This document shows positions 24,937 through 34,661 of a DNA stretch of 56,580 nucleotides, in pieces (the stretch's first letter is position 1; every line of letters starts with the position of its first letter). The stretch covers positions 1 through 56,580 of the forward strand of contig WRGR01000037.1 of NCBI GenBank assembly GCA_009787085.1. Direction: 5' to 3'. The translations under genes were made by a program, and so were the position numbers. The stretch comes from Actinomycetes bacterium (GTDB taxonomy: Bacteria > Actinomycetota > Coriobacteriia > Coriobacteriales > UBA8131). The notes beneath the pieces were generated by a model. The model saw only the letters and a list, made by a program, of their open reading frames with translations. It was not told where the DNA came from and ran no database searches.

Positions 24937-26430
24937 TTAATCATGCCGCACCGGTTCCGGCAAATTGCTGTTACTCGGCGCTTTGGCCAGTATGACCCGC
25001 GCTTGCTGCAGCTGCTCGCTGACACGTTCACAGGAAGTGCCACCTTCAGTTGAACGCGCCGCCACCACCTGCTCGATATCCAATGCCGCTAAGGCTTGCT
25101 CGTCGAACAACGAACAAACCGCCCGCATCTCGTCTAAACTGAGGTCGGCAAGTGTCCGGTCGCTCTTCGCCGCCAATAACACCAGCTGCCCCACCACATG
25201 GTGCGCCTCACGGAAGGGCATGCCCCGTGCCACCAGCCAATCGGCCAAGTCAGTGGCAGCCATAAAACCGCCCTCAGCACCAGCGCTCATCGCCGCCTCA
25301 TTCACCGTGGTGTGGGCGAGCATGCCAGTCATCGTCCGTAGCGACAGCTCGACAGTGTCCAGTGCATCGAAAACCGCCTGCTTGTCCTCCTGCATGTCTT
25401 TGTTATAGGCCAAGGGCAGGCCTTTCAGCAGGGTCAACAGAGCTGTCAGATCACCATAAACCCGCCCGGTCTTACCCCGAATCAGCTCAGCAAAATCGGG
25501 GTTCTTTTTCTGCGGCATGATCGACGAGCCAGTCGCGTAGTCGTCAGAGAGGCTGATGAAGCCGAACTCAAAGCTCGACCAGAGTATCAGCTCCTCACAA
25601 AGCCGCGACAGGTGCATCATCACAGTGGATGATGCATACACCGCATCCAATATGAAGTCCCGGTCACTGACAGCATCCATGGAATTCGGCACCACCAGCG
25701 CCTGACCGGCAACATCTACAAAACCCAACTCCCGTGCTGTCTGTCGACGGTCGAGGGGGTAGCTGGTGCCAGCCAGCGCCGCAGCACCCAGGGGGCAGAC
25801 GTTGGCGGCGCTCCAAGCGGCCCGCAGTCGTCGCACATCGCGGTCAAACATCCAAAAATAGGCCAGAAGATGGTGGGAGAAAAGCACCGGCTGAGCCTTC
25901 TGCAGATGGGTATAGCCAGGCATTATCACACCCAGATGCTCCTCGGCTAGCCGGACAATCACCCGTTGCAAAGCCACCAGCCCTTCCATCAGATCAACAG
26001 TACGGCTTTTCAGGTAGAGGCGGATGTCCAAGGCCACCTGATCGTTACGGCTGCGCCCAGTGTGCAAACGCTTGCCGGCCGCGCCGATACGCTCACAGAG
26101 GCTGCGCTCAATGGCCATATGGATGTCCTCATCGGCCAATCCGAAAACAAAGCTGCCGGCCTCGATCTCTTCGCCGATCCCAGCCAGCCCAGCCTCAATA
26201 GCAGTAAAATCGGCCTCCGAAATCACGCCGACAGTAGCCAGCATCCGAGCATGAGCCACTGACCCGCGAATATCCTCGCGCCAGAGCCGCTGGTCAACGG
26301 CTATTGAGGCTCCGAAGCTAGCCAGTTCGACCGAGGGCACGGACTCAAAACGCCCGCCCCAAAGCGGTCGGACGACCGGGCAGCCCGCGTCGACCGCGCC
26401 TATGGCCAGACCGTCACTGGCCGACTGCAT
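24937..26430 (-). CDS. argH: Argininosuccinate lyase
   Basis: Final step of arginine synthesis, splitting argininosuccinate into arginine and fumarate. The fumarase/ASL superfamily signature GSSIMPQKKNPD is intact, with the catalytic Ser. TGRSRNDQVALDIR and GYTHLQKAQPV are also conserved. About 497 residues, slightly long because of an N-terminal tail before LWGGRFE. The ATG at 26430 with GAGGA upstream was preferred over the TTG at 26445. It lies 16 bases after argG and ends the operon, followed by a good terminator. Confidence 0.96.
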   Translation of the reverse strand: MQSASDGLAIGAVDAGCPVVRPLWGGRFESVPSVELASFGASIAVDQRLWREDIRGSVAHARMLATVGVISEADFTAIEAGLAGIGEEIEAGSFVFGLADEDIHMAIERSLCERIGAAGKRLHTGRSRNDQVALDIRLYLKSRTVDLMEGLVALQRVIVRLAEEHLGVIMPGYTHLQKAQPVLFSHHLLAYFWMFDRDVRRLRAAWSAANVCPLGAAALAGTSYPLDRRQTARELGFVDVAGQALVVPNSMDAVSDRDFILDAVYASSTVMMHLSRLCEELILWSSFEFGFISLSDDYATGSSIMPQKKNPDFAELIRGKTGRVYGDLTALLTLLKGLPLAYNKDMQEDKQAVFDALDTVELSLRTMTGMLAHTTVNEAAMSAGAEGGFMAATDLADWLVARGMPFREAHHVVGQLVLLAAKSDRTLADLSLDEMRAVCSLFDEQALAALDIEQVVAARSTEGGTSCERVSEQLQQARVILAKAPSNSNLPEPVRHD

Positions 26431-26446
26431 GTTATCCTCGGTCAAT

Positions 26447-27655
<1,209 letters not shown>

Positions 27656-27762
27656 TGAACTCTCCTTCTAACTTGTTTGTACCAGCCATATGGCCGCTTA
27701 TCACTAACTGTTTCCTATTGTCTTTTTGCAAGGGCACAAGCTGCAAAACGTCGCCGCCCGTC

Positions 27763-27784
27763 CCTGAACAGACGACTGTTCAGG
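27763..27784. repeat. Perfect hairpin in the argR-argG gap
   Basis: Arms 27763-27771 and 27776-27784 are exact reverse complements with a 4-base loop. No T-run follows, so it is more likely an mRNA structure or protein site than a terminator. A second palindrome (TTTTGCA/TGCAAAA) lies near 27724-27750. A third, AATTGCC/GGCAATT, lies at 27834-27855. Confidence 0.6.
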
Positions 27785-27896
27785 CAGCAAAAATCACGGT
27801 ACGCCACACTGAAAGTGCTTGCGTACGCACCATAATTGCCATTTCCCCGGCAATTGCCCATTACAGGCCCCCTTGCTCAATGTAAATCCCGACTGC

Positions 27897-28325
27897 CTAG
27901 CGCAAACGGAGCTTATTGATGGCCGCCTCGAAGGCCTTAGCCTGATCGGTATCAGCCGCGACCACTAAGATAGTATCATCACCAGCCACCAAGCCAAGAA
28001 CATTTGGCTCCCCCGCTGCCTCCAAAGCCGCAGCAACTCCTTGGGCACTGCCAGCGGCAGTTTTCACCACCACTAGGTTTTGAGCCACAACGACATCGGT
28101 TACCAAGTCAGACACCAGCCTCTGCAACAAGAGATCCTCTGAGAGGATATAGACGCCCTCCGCCAGCTTGCGCAGCCCCATCTCGTTGATGTCCCGGGAT
28201 ACGGTGGCTTGAGTACAGACAAAGCCCATGTCCTCCAAGCCATCAACTAGATCGCGTTGGGTGCGAATCATGCGCTGTCGCACCAACTGGCGAATTGCAT
28301 CCTGCCGAACCATACGTTTTCTCAT
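27897..28325 (-). CDS. argR: Arginine repressor
   Basis: Arginine-binding hexameric regulator of the arginine genes. The N-terminal winged helix shows the recognition helix TQATVSRDINEMGLRKL. The C-terminal oligomerisation and arginine-binding domain has TAAGSAQGVAAALE and LGLVAGDDTILVVA, whose paired Asp contacts arginine. 142 residues is slightly short but complete. It lies between argF and argG, as usual in Actinomycetota, so it is part of the operon it would control. Confidence 0.93.
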   Translation of the reverse strand: MRKRMVRQDAIRQLVRQRMIRTQRDLVDGLEDMGFVCTQATVSRDINEMGLRKLAEGVYILSEDLLLQRLVSDLVTDVVVAQNLVVVKTAAGSAQGVAAALEAAGEPNVLGLVAGDDTILVVAADTDQAKAFEAAINKLRLR

Positions 28326-28410
28326 AAATGCACTCTCTTTCGAAGAATTGTCAGCCTTCCAGAAGGGTCAGCCTTCCACAAAAACTCCATACTCAAACAA
28401 TACTGAATAA

Positions 28411-28445
28411 ACAAGTGCTTGTCTATAAATATTCTGCAAAGAATA
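28411..28445. promoter_or_regulatory. Palindromic AT-rich motifs between argF and argR
   Basis: In this 196-base gap lie a near palindrome ACAAGTGCTTGT (28411-28422) and the inverted pair TATTC...GAATA (28430-28445). A TGAAT half-site, the core of known ARG boxes, lies at 28403-28407. A direct repeat TCAGCCTTCCA occurs near 28351 and 28368. These are candidate operator or promoter elements only. Confidence 0.3.
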
Positions 28446-28521
28446 CGCTCCAGAAGTCCGATAAGTGCTGGCATAGCAGATTCTGACCGAAAACAGCACC
28501 ACATCCTGCCAGCAAGCCTAC

Positions 28522-29499
28522 TTATCCCAGGCCTCCTGCCATCAGCAAGTCGAGCAGGGCCTGCTGGGCATGCATGCGGTTCTCCGCCTCATCGTAGATG
28601 CGCGAATAGGCCGCATCCATCACCTCGTCGCTGACCTCCTCATTGCGATGCGCCGGTAGGCAGTGCAAGAAGATGGCATCGGCAGCGGCCAGCCTCATGC
28701 TCTCCCCATTCACTTGGTAGATACCAAGGTCGGCAACCCGCTTATCGTGCTCGGCCTCTGCGCCCATGGATGCCCAACTGTCTGTAACCACCACATCGGC
28801 AGCGGCCAAAGCCTCAGTCGGGTCGCGTACCAGCCTGATCTGTGCCCCGGTAGCAGCGGCCATCGCCTCGGCCTCGGCCAAATACACCGGGTTCGGATCA
28901 TAGCCAGCAGCCGTGGCAATAGTCAGCTCCATGCCGCTTAAAGCCACTCCCTCTAAAAAGACATGTGCCATATTGTTGGCACCGTCCCCCAAATAAGCCA
29001 CCTTCAAACCTTCCAGCCTGCCTTTGCATTCCCGAATGGTCATGAAGTCGGCCACAGCCTGACAAGGGTGAAAGTCGTCAGTCAGGGCATTGATCACCGG
29101 CACACTCGCCCAATGGGCGATCTCTTGAACCCGAGACTGAGCAAAGCTGCGGATAACAATGGCTTGAACATAACGCTCCATGACCATTATCGTGTCTTTG
29201 ACGGATTCACCGCGGGAGAAGGCCGAACTGGTGTCGCTCATCACAATCGGCTGGGCTCCAAGCCTGAAAGCGGCACGCTCAAAGCTGATTCTAGTACGCA
29301 GCGAGGGCTTCTCCAGAATCACCGCCACAGCCTGGCCAGTGTATGGTGCCGCAGCCTGAGCCGCACGGGCGTCCTTCTTCCAAAGGGCTTTGGTCTCAGC
29401 GGCCTTATCCAACAAAAAAATGAATTCGGCCGGGGTCAAATCAAACAGGCGCAACAAGTCCCGTCCGGCCAGTGGGTTACCTTCGATTGGGGCAAACAT
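28522..29499 (-). CDS. argF: Ornithine carbamoyltransferase
   Basis: Forms citrulline from ornithine and carbamoyl phosphate. The carbamoyl-phosphate loop SLRTRISFE, the HPCQAVADF block and the ornithine-binding HCLPAHRNEEV are present. 325 residues from the ATG at 29499, which has AAAGGAGA upstream; the longer frame upstream overlaps argD and is not used. It lies 14 bases after argD. The presence in a biosynthetic operon indicates the anabolic enzyme. Confidence 0.96.
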   Translation of the reverse strand: MFAPIEGNPLAGRDLLRLFDLTPAEFIFLLDKAAETKALWKKDARAAQAAAPYTGQAVAVILEKPSLRTRISFERAAFRLGAQPIVMSDTSSAFSRGESVKDTIMVMERYVQAIVIRSFAQSRVQEIAHWASVPVINALTDDFHPCQAVADFMTIRECKGRLEGLKVAYLGDGANNMAHVFLEGVALSGMELTIATAAGYDPNPVYLAEAEAMAAATGAQIRLVRDPTEALAAADVVVTDSWASMGAEAEHDKRVADLGIYQVNGESMRLAAADAIFLHCLPAHRNEEVSDEVMDAAYSRIYDEAENRMHAQQALLDLLMAGGLG

Positions 29500-29513
29500 T
29501 AGTCTGTTCTCCT

Positions 29514-30767
29514 TTACAGGGTCTGAATGACGGCTCCAAAGCCGATCATCATCGTTGCTACGTCTTCCGTGCTGCAGCAAAGCGGCGGCAAAAAGCGTAG
29601 CGTATCCGAGCTGGTGGCATTAAGCACCAATCCAAAGCCGCTCTTCTGGCCACGCGCCAAGGCAGCCATCACCACTTCCCGGGCAAGCGGCTGTTCCAGC
29701 TGAGCAGCCAGCATCAGGCCTTGGCCACGCAGCTGGACGATGCCCGGAAGCTCTGCCAACCTCTCTTGCAGATAGGCACCCACATAGGCCGCCCGCTTTG
29801 CGGCATCCATTTCCCGCAAGACCTGAATGGTGGCGCGGGCGGCGGCCAGCGCCAAAGGATTGCCGCCAAAGGTCGATCCATGGTCACCGGGCTGTAGACT
29901 GGTAGCGGCCACACCGCAGGCAGCCACAGCCCCGATCGGCATGCCCGAAGCCATCCCCTTGGCCATACAGACCACGTCCGGAATCACGCCATAGCCTTGG
30001 AAAGCAAAAACCTCCCCGGTGCGACAAAAGCCGGTCTGCACCTCGTCCAGCATCAGCAGCATACCCCGCTCAGCAGTCAATGCCCGTGCCGCCTGCAGGT
30101 ACTCTGGGCTGCACGGCCAAACGCCGCCTTCACCTTGGATCGGCTCCAGCAGCACGGCCACTACCTTACCGGCCTCGGTCTCAACGTCCAATGCCGCCTG
30201 CAGCGCCGCGCTGTCATTTAATTCCACATGAATAAAACCGGGCAACAGCGGTGCAAAGACATCCTGCTTGGAGGGCTGGCCAGTGGCGCTCAAGGCTCCG
30301 AAACTGCGACCATGAAAGGAGCTTTTGGCACAGACTATTGTGCCTGCTCCATCCAAGGTTTGAGCGCCGTAACGCCTGGCCAGCTTGATTGCACATTCCA
30401 GAGCCTCGGTGCCACTGTTGGCAAAGAAGGTCTTCCAAACCTCTCTTTGTGCCACGCCGTCGGGGGCGGCATCGAAGCCGTAGTTCAGCAAGCCGCTAAG
30501 CTCCTCGGCCAACTCGCCTCGGCCTTCGACGTAGTAGAAGTTGCTGACCTGCACCAATTTCTCGGACTGCTCACGAATCGCTTCGGACACCTTGGGATGG
30601 CAGTGGCCGACACTAACTGATCCGATGCCGGCAATAAAATCCAAATACTGGTTGCCGTCGACATCAAACAGCTGAATGCCAGCACCCCGGACGAACTGCA
30701 CCGGCAGCCGCCCATAGGTCTCCATAACGTATTGCCTCTCCAACTCTTGCTGCGCAGAAAGCGCCAT
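29514..30767 (-). CDS. argD: Acetylornithine aminotransferase
   Basis: PLP class III aminotransferase making N-acetylornithine from the semialdehyde. It has [37 protein letters not shown], the PLP Asp in [14 protein letters not shown] and the Schiff-base Lys in [16 protein letters not shown]. 417 residues from the ATG at 30767 with AAGGAGAGG upstream; 13 earlier codons in frame are unlikely. It lies in the operon between argB (111-base gap) and argF. Confidence 0.95.
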   Translation of the reverse strand: MALSAQQELERQYVMETYGRLPVQFVRGAGIQLFDVDGNQYLDFIAGIGSVSVGHCHPKVSEAIREQSEKLVQVSNFYYVEGRGELAEELSGLLNYGFDAAPDGVAQREVWKTFFANSGTEALECAIKLARRYGAQTLDGAGTIVCAKSSFHGRSFGALSATGQPSKQDVFAPLLPGFIHVELNDSAALQAALDVETEAGKVVAVLLEPIQGEGGVWPCSPEYLQAARALTAERGMLLMLDEVQTGFCRTGEVFAFQGYGVIPDVVCMAKGMASGMPIGAVAACGVAATSLQPGDHGSTFGGNPLALAAARATIQVLREMDAAKRAAYVGAYLQERLAELPGIVQLRGQGLMLAAQLEQPLAREVVMAALARGQKSGFGLVLNATSSDTLRFLPPLCCSTEDVATMMIGFGAVIQTL

Positions 30768-30878
30768 TACCTCTCCTTTCCTGGATACCGGCTTCCAAAG
30801 AAACACCGGTTGATCAGGTACACCATATCACTAACCCAAACACTTCAGAAGAAGCACCGACCGAAGCTGCCGATCGCC

Positions 30879-31862
30879 TCAGACAACTGGCTCCGAATGA
30901 AGCTTTAAAGCTAGGTTGTTCAGCGGCGATGCCTTGAACTCATCGGGCGAGTAGTTCTCGTCGTCCGGCATGATCATTGTGCCCACGCCCTCGTTGGTGA
31001 ACATCTCCAACAGTAGTCCATGGCAGATGGTGCCATTTAGGATGTGGGCGCGCGGCACTCCGGCCTCCAAGGCCATCACCGCCCCCTCGATCTTAGGGAT
31101 CATGCCAGCGCTCAGCGTCCCAGAGCCCAGCAGATCACGGGCATCGCTCAGCTTCAACCTGAAGATCAGGCTGCTTTTATCCTCAAAATCGGCGTAGAGG
31201 CCATCCACATCGGTTAGGCAGACCAGCTTGTGGGCACCAATGGCCGCCGCAATTTCACCAGCTGCCAAGTCTGCATTAACGTTATAGGCTTGGCCGTCCT
31301 CACCCACCGCGACACTGGCAACAACCGGAATGTAATCGAGGTCCAAAAGGTCGGTGAGCAAGGTGCTGTCGATCTTGGTGACCTTGCCGGCCATCCCCAG
31401 CTCTTCGGAAAGCTGAACGGCCTTCATGATATGGCCGTCGGACCCGTTCAAGCCAACTGCTAGGTGACCGTGCTCATTAAGCTGCGCCACCAACTCTTGG
31501 TTGACCTTGCCGATCAACACCATCTTGACAATATCCATCACTGCCGGTGGCGAGACACGCATGCCGCCTTTAAACTCCACCGGCAAGCCAAGCAGCTTGG
31601 AGAGACGGGATATCTCATTGCCACCGCCGTGCACCAATACCGGCTTCAAGCCGATCAACTTCATCAAAACGATATCGCTCATCACCGCCCGCCGCAGCCC
31701 GTCATCAGTCATAGCCGCGCCGCCGTATTTAATGACCACGGTCTTGCCAGTGGCCTGTTTGATCCACGGCAGAGCCTCAATTAACACCTCGGCCAGCCGC
31801 AGCGATTCGGCTTGAGCAGCACGGATGTTGGCAATATGTTCGATGCGTTCTTGCTTATCCAT
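30879..31862 (-). CDS. argB: Acetylglutamate kinase
   Basis: Phosphorylates N-acetylglutamate, usually the arginine-inhibited step. The amino acid kinase fold is seen in VVIKYGGAAMTDD, VLVHGGGNEISRL, AVGLNGSDGHI and VCLTDVDGLYAD. 327 residues, with an extra N-terminal helix (ESLRLAEVLIEALPW), the feature by which arginine-sensitive hexameric kinases are recognised, so feedback inhibition is expected. AAGGAAG precedes the ATG; the argJ stop lies 12 bases upstream. Confidence 0.95.
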   Translation of the reverse strand: MDKQERIEHIANIRAAQAESLRLAEVLIEALPWIKQATGKTVVIKYGGAAMTDDGLRRAVMSDIVLMKLIGLKPVLVHGGGNEISRLSKLLGLPVEFKGGMRVSPPAVMDIVKMVLIGKVNQELVAQLNEHGHLAVGLNGSDGHIMKAVQLSEELGMAGKVTKIDSTLLTDLLDLDYIPVVASVAVGEDGQAYNVNADLAAGEIAAAIGAHKLVCLTDVDGLYADFEDKSSLIFRLKLSDARDLLGSGTLSAGMIPKIEGAVMALEAGVPRAHILNGTICHGLLLEMFTNEGVGTMIMPDDENYSPDEFKASPLNNLALKLHSEPVV

Positions 31863-31874
31863 ATCAGCGCTTCC

Positions 31875-33257
31875 TTAACTCCGGTAGTCACCATTGATCG
31901 AGATATACTGATGGGTCAGATCACATGTCCAGATCACAGCACTGCCTTGACCGGGGCATCCTAGATCAACTTGGATCTCGACCTCATCGAAAACATCAAA
32001 ACGGCGTAGTGCCTCCGCCTCGTCAAAAGGCACCGGCAAGCCGCGCTCCAACACTTGCAGCCCAAGGATGCTAATGCTCACTTGTTCCTGATCGAACTCG
32101 GCACCGCTTTTGCCTAGAGCCATGGCGATGCGCCCCCAGTTGGCATCATGGCCGGCAATCGCCGTCTTCACCAGCGGCGAGTTGGCCACACTGCGAGCAG
32201 CACGGTCGGCATCCGCCTGATCGACGGCACCGCTAACCGACACAGTAACCAGCTTGCTTGCTCCCTCGCCGTCTGCCGCCAGCATTCGTGCCAACTCAAC
32301 AGTCAACGTACAGAGGGATTGGACAAATACCTTAAAGGCCTCCGTTCCCACTTCGATGCCAACCTCAGCAGCACCAGTAGCCAAAAAGAAGGCCGAATCG
32401 TTGGTCGAGGTGTCTGAGTCCACGGTCACCCGGTTCAGGCTCTGGTCGATAGCCTGCTTGAAGGCCAAGTCGGCTGCTGCTTGCGAAAGACAGGCATCGG
32501 TGGCAAAAACCCCAAGCATCGTCGCCATCTGCGGCTGGATCATCCCTGAACCCTTGACCATGCCGGCTATGGTGTAGGAGCCAGCCGCAACGCCGCCGCC
32601 GTTCGGAACAGTGGCAGTGGCAGCATCGGCCACCGTGACCCGTACCGCCGCCTCCTTGGGATAGGTGTCGGTGGTCATAATCGCCTCGGCGGCGGCATGG
32701 CCGGATGCCAAGTCGCTGCCGTCCGCTGGCCCCAGCACAGCCAGGCCACGTTCGATGCCCCGTTGGAAAGACTCCAGTCCCAGCGCTTGGCCGATGACCC
32801 CGGTTGAGGCCACCAGCACCTGTTGCGGCAAGCAGCCCAAGGCAGTTGCGACCAAGGCCGCCGATTCCGCCGCCAATGCCCGACCGGCCTTGCCAGTGGA
32901 AGCGTTGGCCTTGGCAGAGTTGATGATAATGGCGCGAGCACCCTGCCCAGCAGCAGCCTGGTTGTCGGCAGCCTGTCCAAGGGAGGCGGAAGGCCGGTCA
33001 GTTCTGCGAACAAAAGCCAAATGCTGGCGCGAGAGCAATACCGGAGCGGCGGCAAAGCGGCTCTGGGTGAAAAGCCCAGCGGCAACGGCCGGCCGCTCTG
33101 CAACCATCAGGGCAAAATCCAACCGTTCACTGTTTAGCTTGAAGCCAGCATGAACCCCTGCGCAGCGTAAGCCCTTGACACAGGACAAGCCGCCGACGAT
33201 GAACTCGGCAGCACCCACCCGGGTGCCGGGCTTTGTCCAAATGCTGTCTGGGAGCAT
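31875..33257 (-). CDS. argJ: Ornithine acetyltransferase (ArgJ)
   Basis: Recycles the acetyl group from acetylornithine to glutamate; the precursor cuts itself into two chains at a conserved Thr. That site is present in [13 protein letters not shown], preceded by [10 protein letters not shown]. The N-terminal half has CAGVHAGFK and [16 protein letters not shown], followed by an extra ~25-residue loop ([19 protein letters not shown]) before [13 protein letters not shown]. 460 residues from the ATG at 33257, one base after the argC stop; the frame continues upstream inside argC but that part is not protein-like. Whether it is mono- or bifunctional cannot be told; no separate argA is visible here. 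Confidence 0.94.
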   Translation of the reverse strand: MLPDSIWTKPGTRVGAAEFIVGGLSCVKGLRCAGVHAGFKLNSERLDFALMVAERPAVAAGLFTQSRFAAAPVLLSRQHLAFVRRTDRPSASLGQAADNQAAAGQGARAIIINSAKANASTGKAGRALAAESAALVATALGCLPQQVLVASTGVIGQALGLESFQRGIERGLAVLGPADGSDLASGHAAAEAIMTTDTYPKEAAVRVTVADAATATVPNGGGVAAGSYTIAGMVKGSGMIQPQMATMLGVFATDACLSQAAADLAFKQAIDQSLNRVTVDSDTSTNDSAFFLATGAAEVGIEVGTEAFKVFVQSLCTLTVELARMLAADGEGASKLVTVSVSGAVDQADADRAARSVANSPLVKTAIAGHDANWGRIAMALGKSGAEFDQEQVSISILGLQVLERGLPVPFDEAEALRRFDVFDEVEIQVDLGCPGQGSAVIWTCDLTHQYISINGDYRS

Positions 33258-33258
33258 C

Positions 33259-34338
33259 TCAGACCACCGCCGGAATTGCATCCAGCCCCAAATACTCAGG
33301 GAAGTCAAAGACGATGTTAGCGCTCTGTAGAGCCTGTGATGCGGCACCCTTCCCCAAGTTGTCGATGGCACAGCTGGCCACCAGCAAACCGCTACGGACA
33401 TCCACCTTAACACCAACCTGAGCCCGATTGCTGCCCACCACGCTGTTAGTGTGCGGCATCTGCCCTGAAGGCAGCAACTGCACGAAAGGCTCATCAGCAT
33501 AGGCCGTCTGGTAAACAGCATCCACAGTTTCTTGGCCAAGCCCTGGCAGCAAAAAGAGTGTGGCCGTGGCCAGCAAGCCCCGAGAAAGCGGTGCTAAATG
33601 CGGCGTGAACTGAACCATCACAGGCCGGCCGGCCTCTTTGCTCAGGGTCTGCTCGATCTCCGGGGTGTGCCGATGCACGGCCACCCCATAGGCTTGAATG
33701 TCCTCGTTCACTGCCACGAAGACGCTGCCCTCAGTGGCCTTGCGCCCCATCCCAGAAGCACCGGAAATCGCATTGACGATCACCGGTTGCTCCCAATTCA
33801 GCGCACCGGCAGCCAAAACCGGGGCAGTAGCCAAGGCAGTGGCCGTTGGGTAACAGCCGGGGGAAGCGACAAGCACCGGTTGACCCGCAGCCAACCAGTT
33901 TTGGCCACCGGCATGAAGCTCGGCACGGCAAAGCTCTGGCAGACCATAAATTGCCTTCTCCAACAGGTCAGCAGCAGTATGTGGGTGCTGGTACCACCGG
34001 CTGTATGTGTCAGGGTCGCGCAGCCGGAAGTCCGCACTGAGGTCAACGACGTTGACCCCCCGCATAAGCAGTGGCGGCACCAGCGCCAATGCCGCTGTGT
34101 GGGGTACTGCCAAAAACACCAGCTGCAACCCATCAATAGCCGTCAGCTCGTCTGTCTTGACAAAGGTTAGATCGGTACTGCCCTGCAAGGCCGGATAAAC
34201 CTCGGCCAAGGGGCGAGAGGCAAAGCTGTCGGAAACCGCAGCCGCCAGCTCAAACCCGGGATGCCCGAGCAGATAGCGCACCAGCTCGATGCCAGCATAG
34301 CCGGAGGCGCCGACAACCGCTGCCCGATATTGCTCCAT
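33259..34338 (-). CDS. argC: N-acetyl-gamma-glutamyl-phosphate reductase
   Basis: NADPH-dependent reduction to the acetylglutamate semialdehyde. The dinucleotide loop VVGASGYAGIELVRYL opens the protein and the catalytic Cys lies in VASPGCYPTATAL. FTPHLAPLSRGLLATA and PSGQMPHTNSV are also conserved. 359 residues from the ATG at 34338, with CAGGAGAG upstream. First gene of the argCJBDFRGH operon; its promoter lies about 100 bases upstream. Confidence 0.95.
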   Translation of the reverse strand: MEQYRAAVVGASGYAGIELVRYLLGHPGFELAAAVSDSFASRPLAEVYPALQGSTDLTFVKTDELTAIDGLQLVFLAVPHTAALALVPPLLMRGVNVVDLSADFRLRDPDTYSRWYQHPHTAADLLEKAIYGLPELCRAELHAGGQNWLAAGQPVLVASPGCYPTATALATAPVLAAGALNWEQPVIVNAISGASGMGRKATEGSVFVAVNEDIQAYGVAVHRHTPEIEQTLSKEAGRPVMVQFTPHLAPLSRGLLATATLFLLPGLGQETVDAVYQTAYADEPFVQLLPSGQMPHTNSVVGSNRAQVGVKVDVRSGLLVASCAIDNLGKGAASQALQSANIVFDFPEYLGLDAIPAVV

Positions 34339-34363
34339 AGAATGCTCTCCTGTCAACAAGGGT

Positions 34364-34427
34364 AAGAGCGGTCTGGACGGACGCAGCCAATCAATGGGGC
34401 AATCGCCATCAGGATCATGCCGCTCTT
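34364..34427 (-). promoter_or_regulatory. Leader hairpin of the arginine operon
   Basis: AAGAGCGG at 34364-34371 pairs with CCGCTCTT at 34420-34427 (8 bp perfect), enclosing 48 bases within the argC leader. On the plus strand the right arm runs into five T. A role in attenuation or mRNA stability is possible but not shown. Confidence 0.35.
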
Positions 34428-34444
34428 TTTAATGTTCCCCTATA

Positions 34445-34472
34445 ACAATAGCAAACCATCTGAATAAGTCAA
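34445..34472 (-). promoter_or_regulatory. Predicted promoter of argCJBDFRGH
   Basis: Minus strand -35 TTGACT (34472-34467) and extended -10 TGCTATTGT (hexamer 34450-34445) with a 16-base spacer. The spacer contains ATTCA, half of an ARG box, so ArgR bound here would block RNA polymerase. Confidence 0.6.
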
Positions 34473-34528
34473 GCCGATTTGACAATATTTTTGTAAATAC
34501 TTTTTATTTATTCCGAAATGCTTAAATC

Positions 34529-34555
34529 ATTCAACGTTTTATTCATTTATATTCA
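34529..34555. promoter_or_regulatory. Cluster of ARG-box-like half-sites
   Basis: Three ATTCA half-sites occur at 34529-34533, 34541-34545 and 34551-34555 in a very AT-rich stretch 60-80 bases upstream of the predicted argC promoter. Spacing near one helical turn fits an ArgR hexamer, but the boxes are not perfect palindromes. Confidence 0.4.
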
Positions 34556-34600
34556 ATTCCGTCCAGCCAGCCGATCCCCGGGAGAGATGCCGGTTAATCA

Positions 34601-34641
34601 AAACCCAGTCATTGCGACTCCGTGCCGCGATGACTGGGTTT
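34601..34641 (-). terminator. Rho-independent terminator after the ricin-repeat glucosaminidase gene
   Basis: Arms 34601-34612 and 34630-34641 pair perfectly (12 bp) and extend by four more pairs including one G-T. On the minus strand the stem runs into TTTTGATT. It lies 21 bases past the stop codon at 34662. Confidence 0.75.
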
Positions 34642-34661
34642 GGGACTAAATCGGTGCTTCC

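Noticed and set aside
31875-33539. 554-residue version of ArgJ
   Set aside because: The first 94 residues lie inside argC in another frame; the ATG one base after the argC stop gives the normal protein.
34590-34645. Possible REP/MITE element (GTCATTGCGA motif shared with about 48995)
   Set aside because: The shared stretch is short and the structure is fully explained as a terminator.
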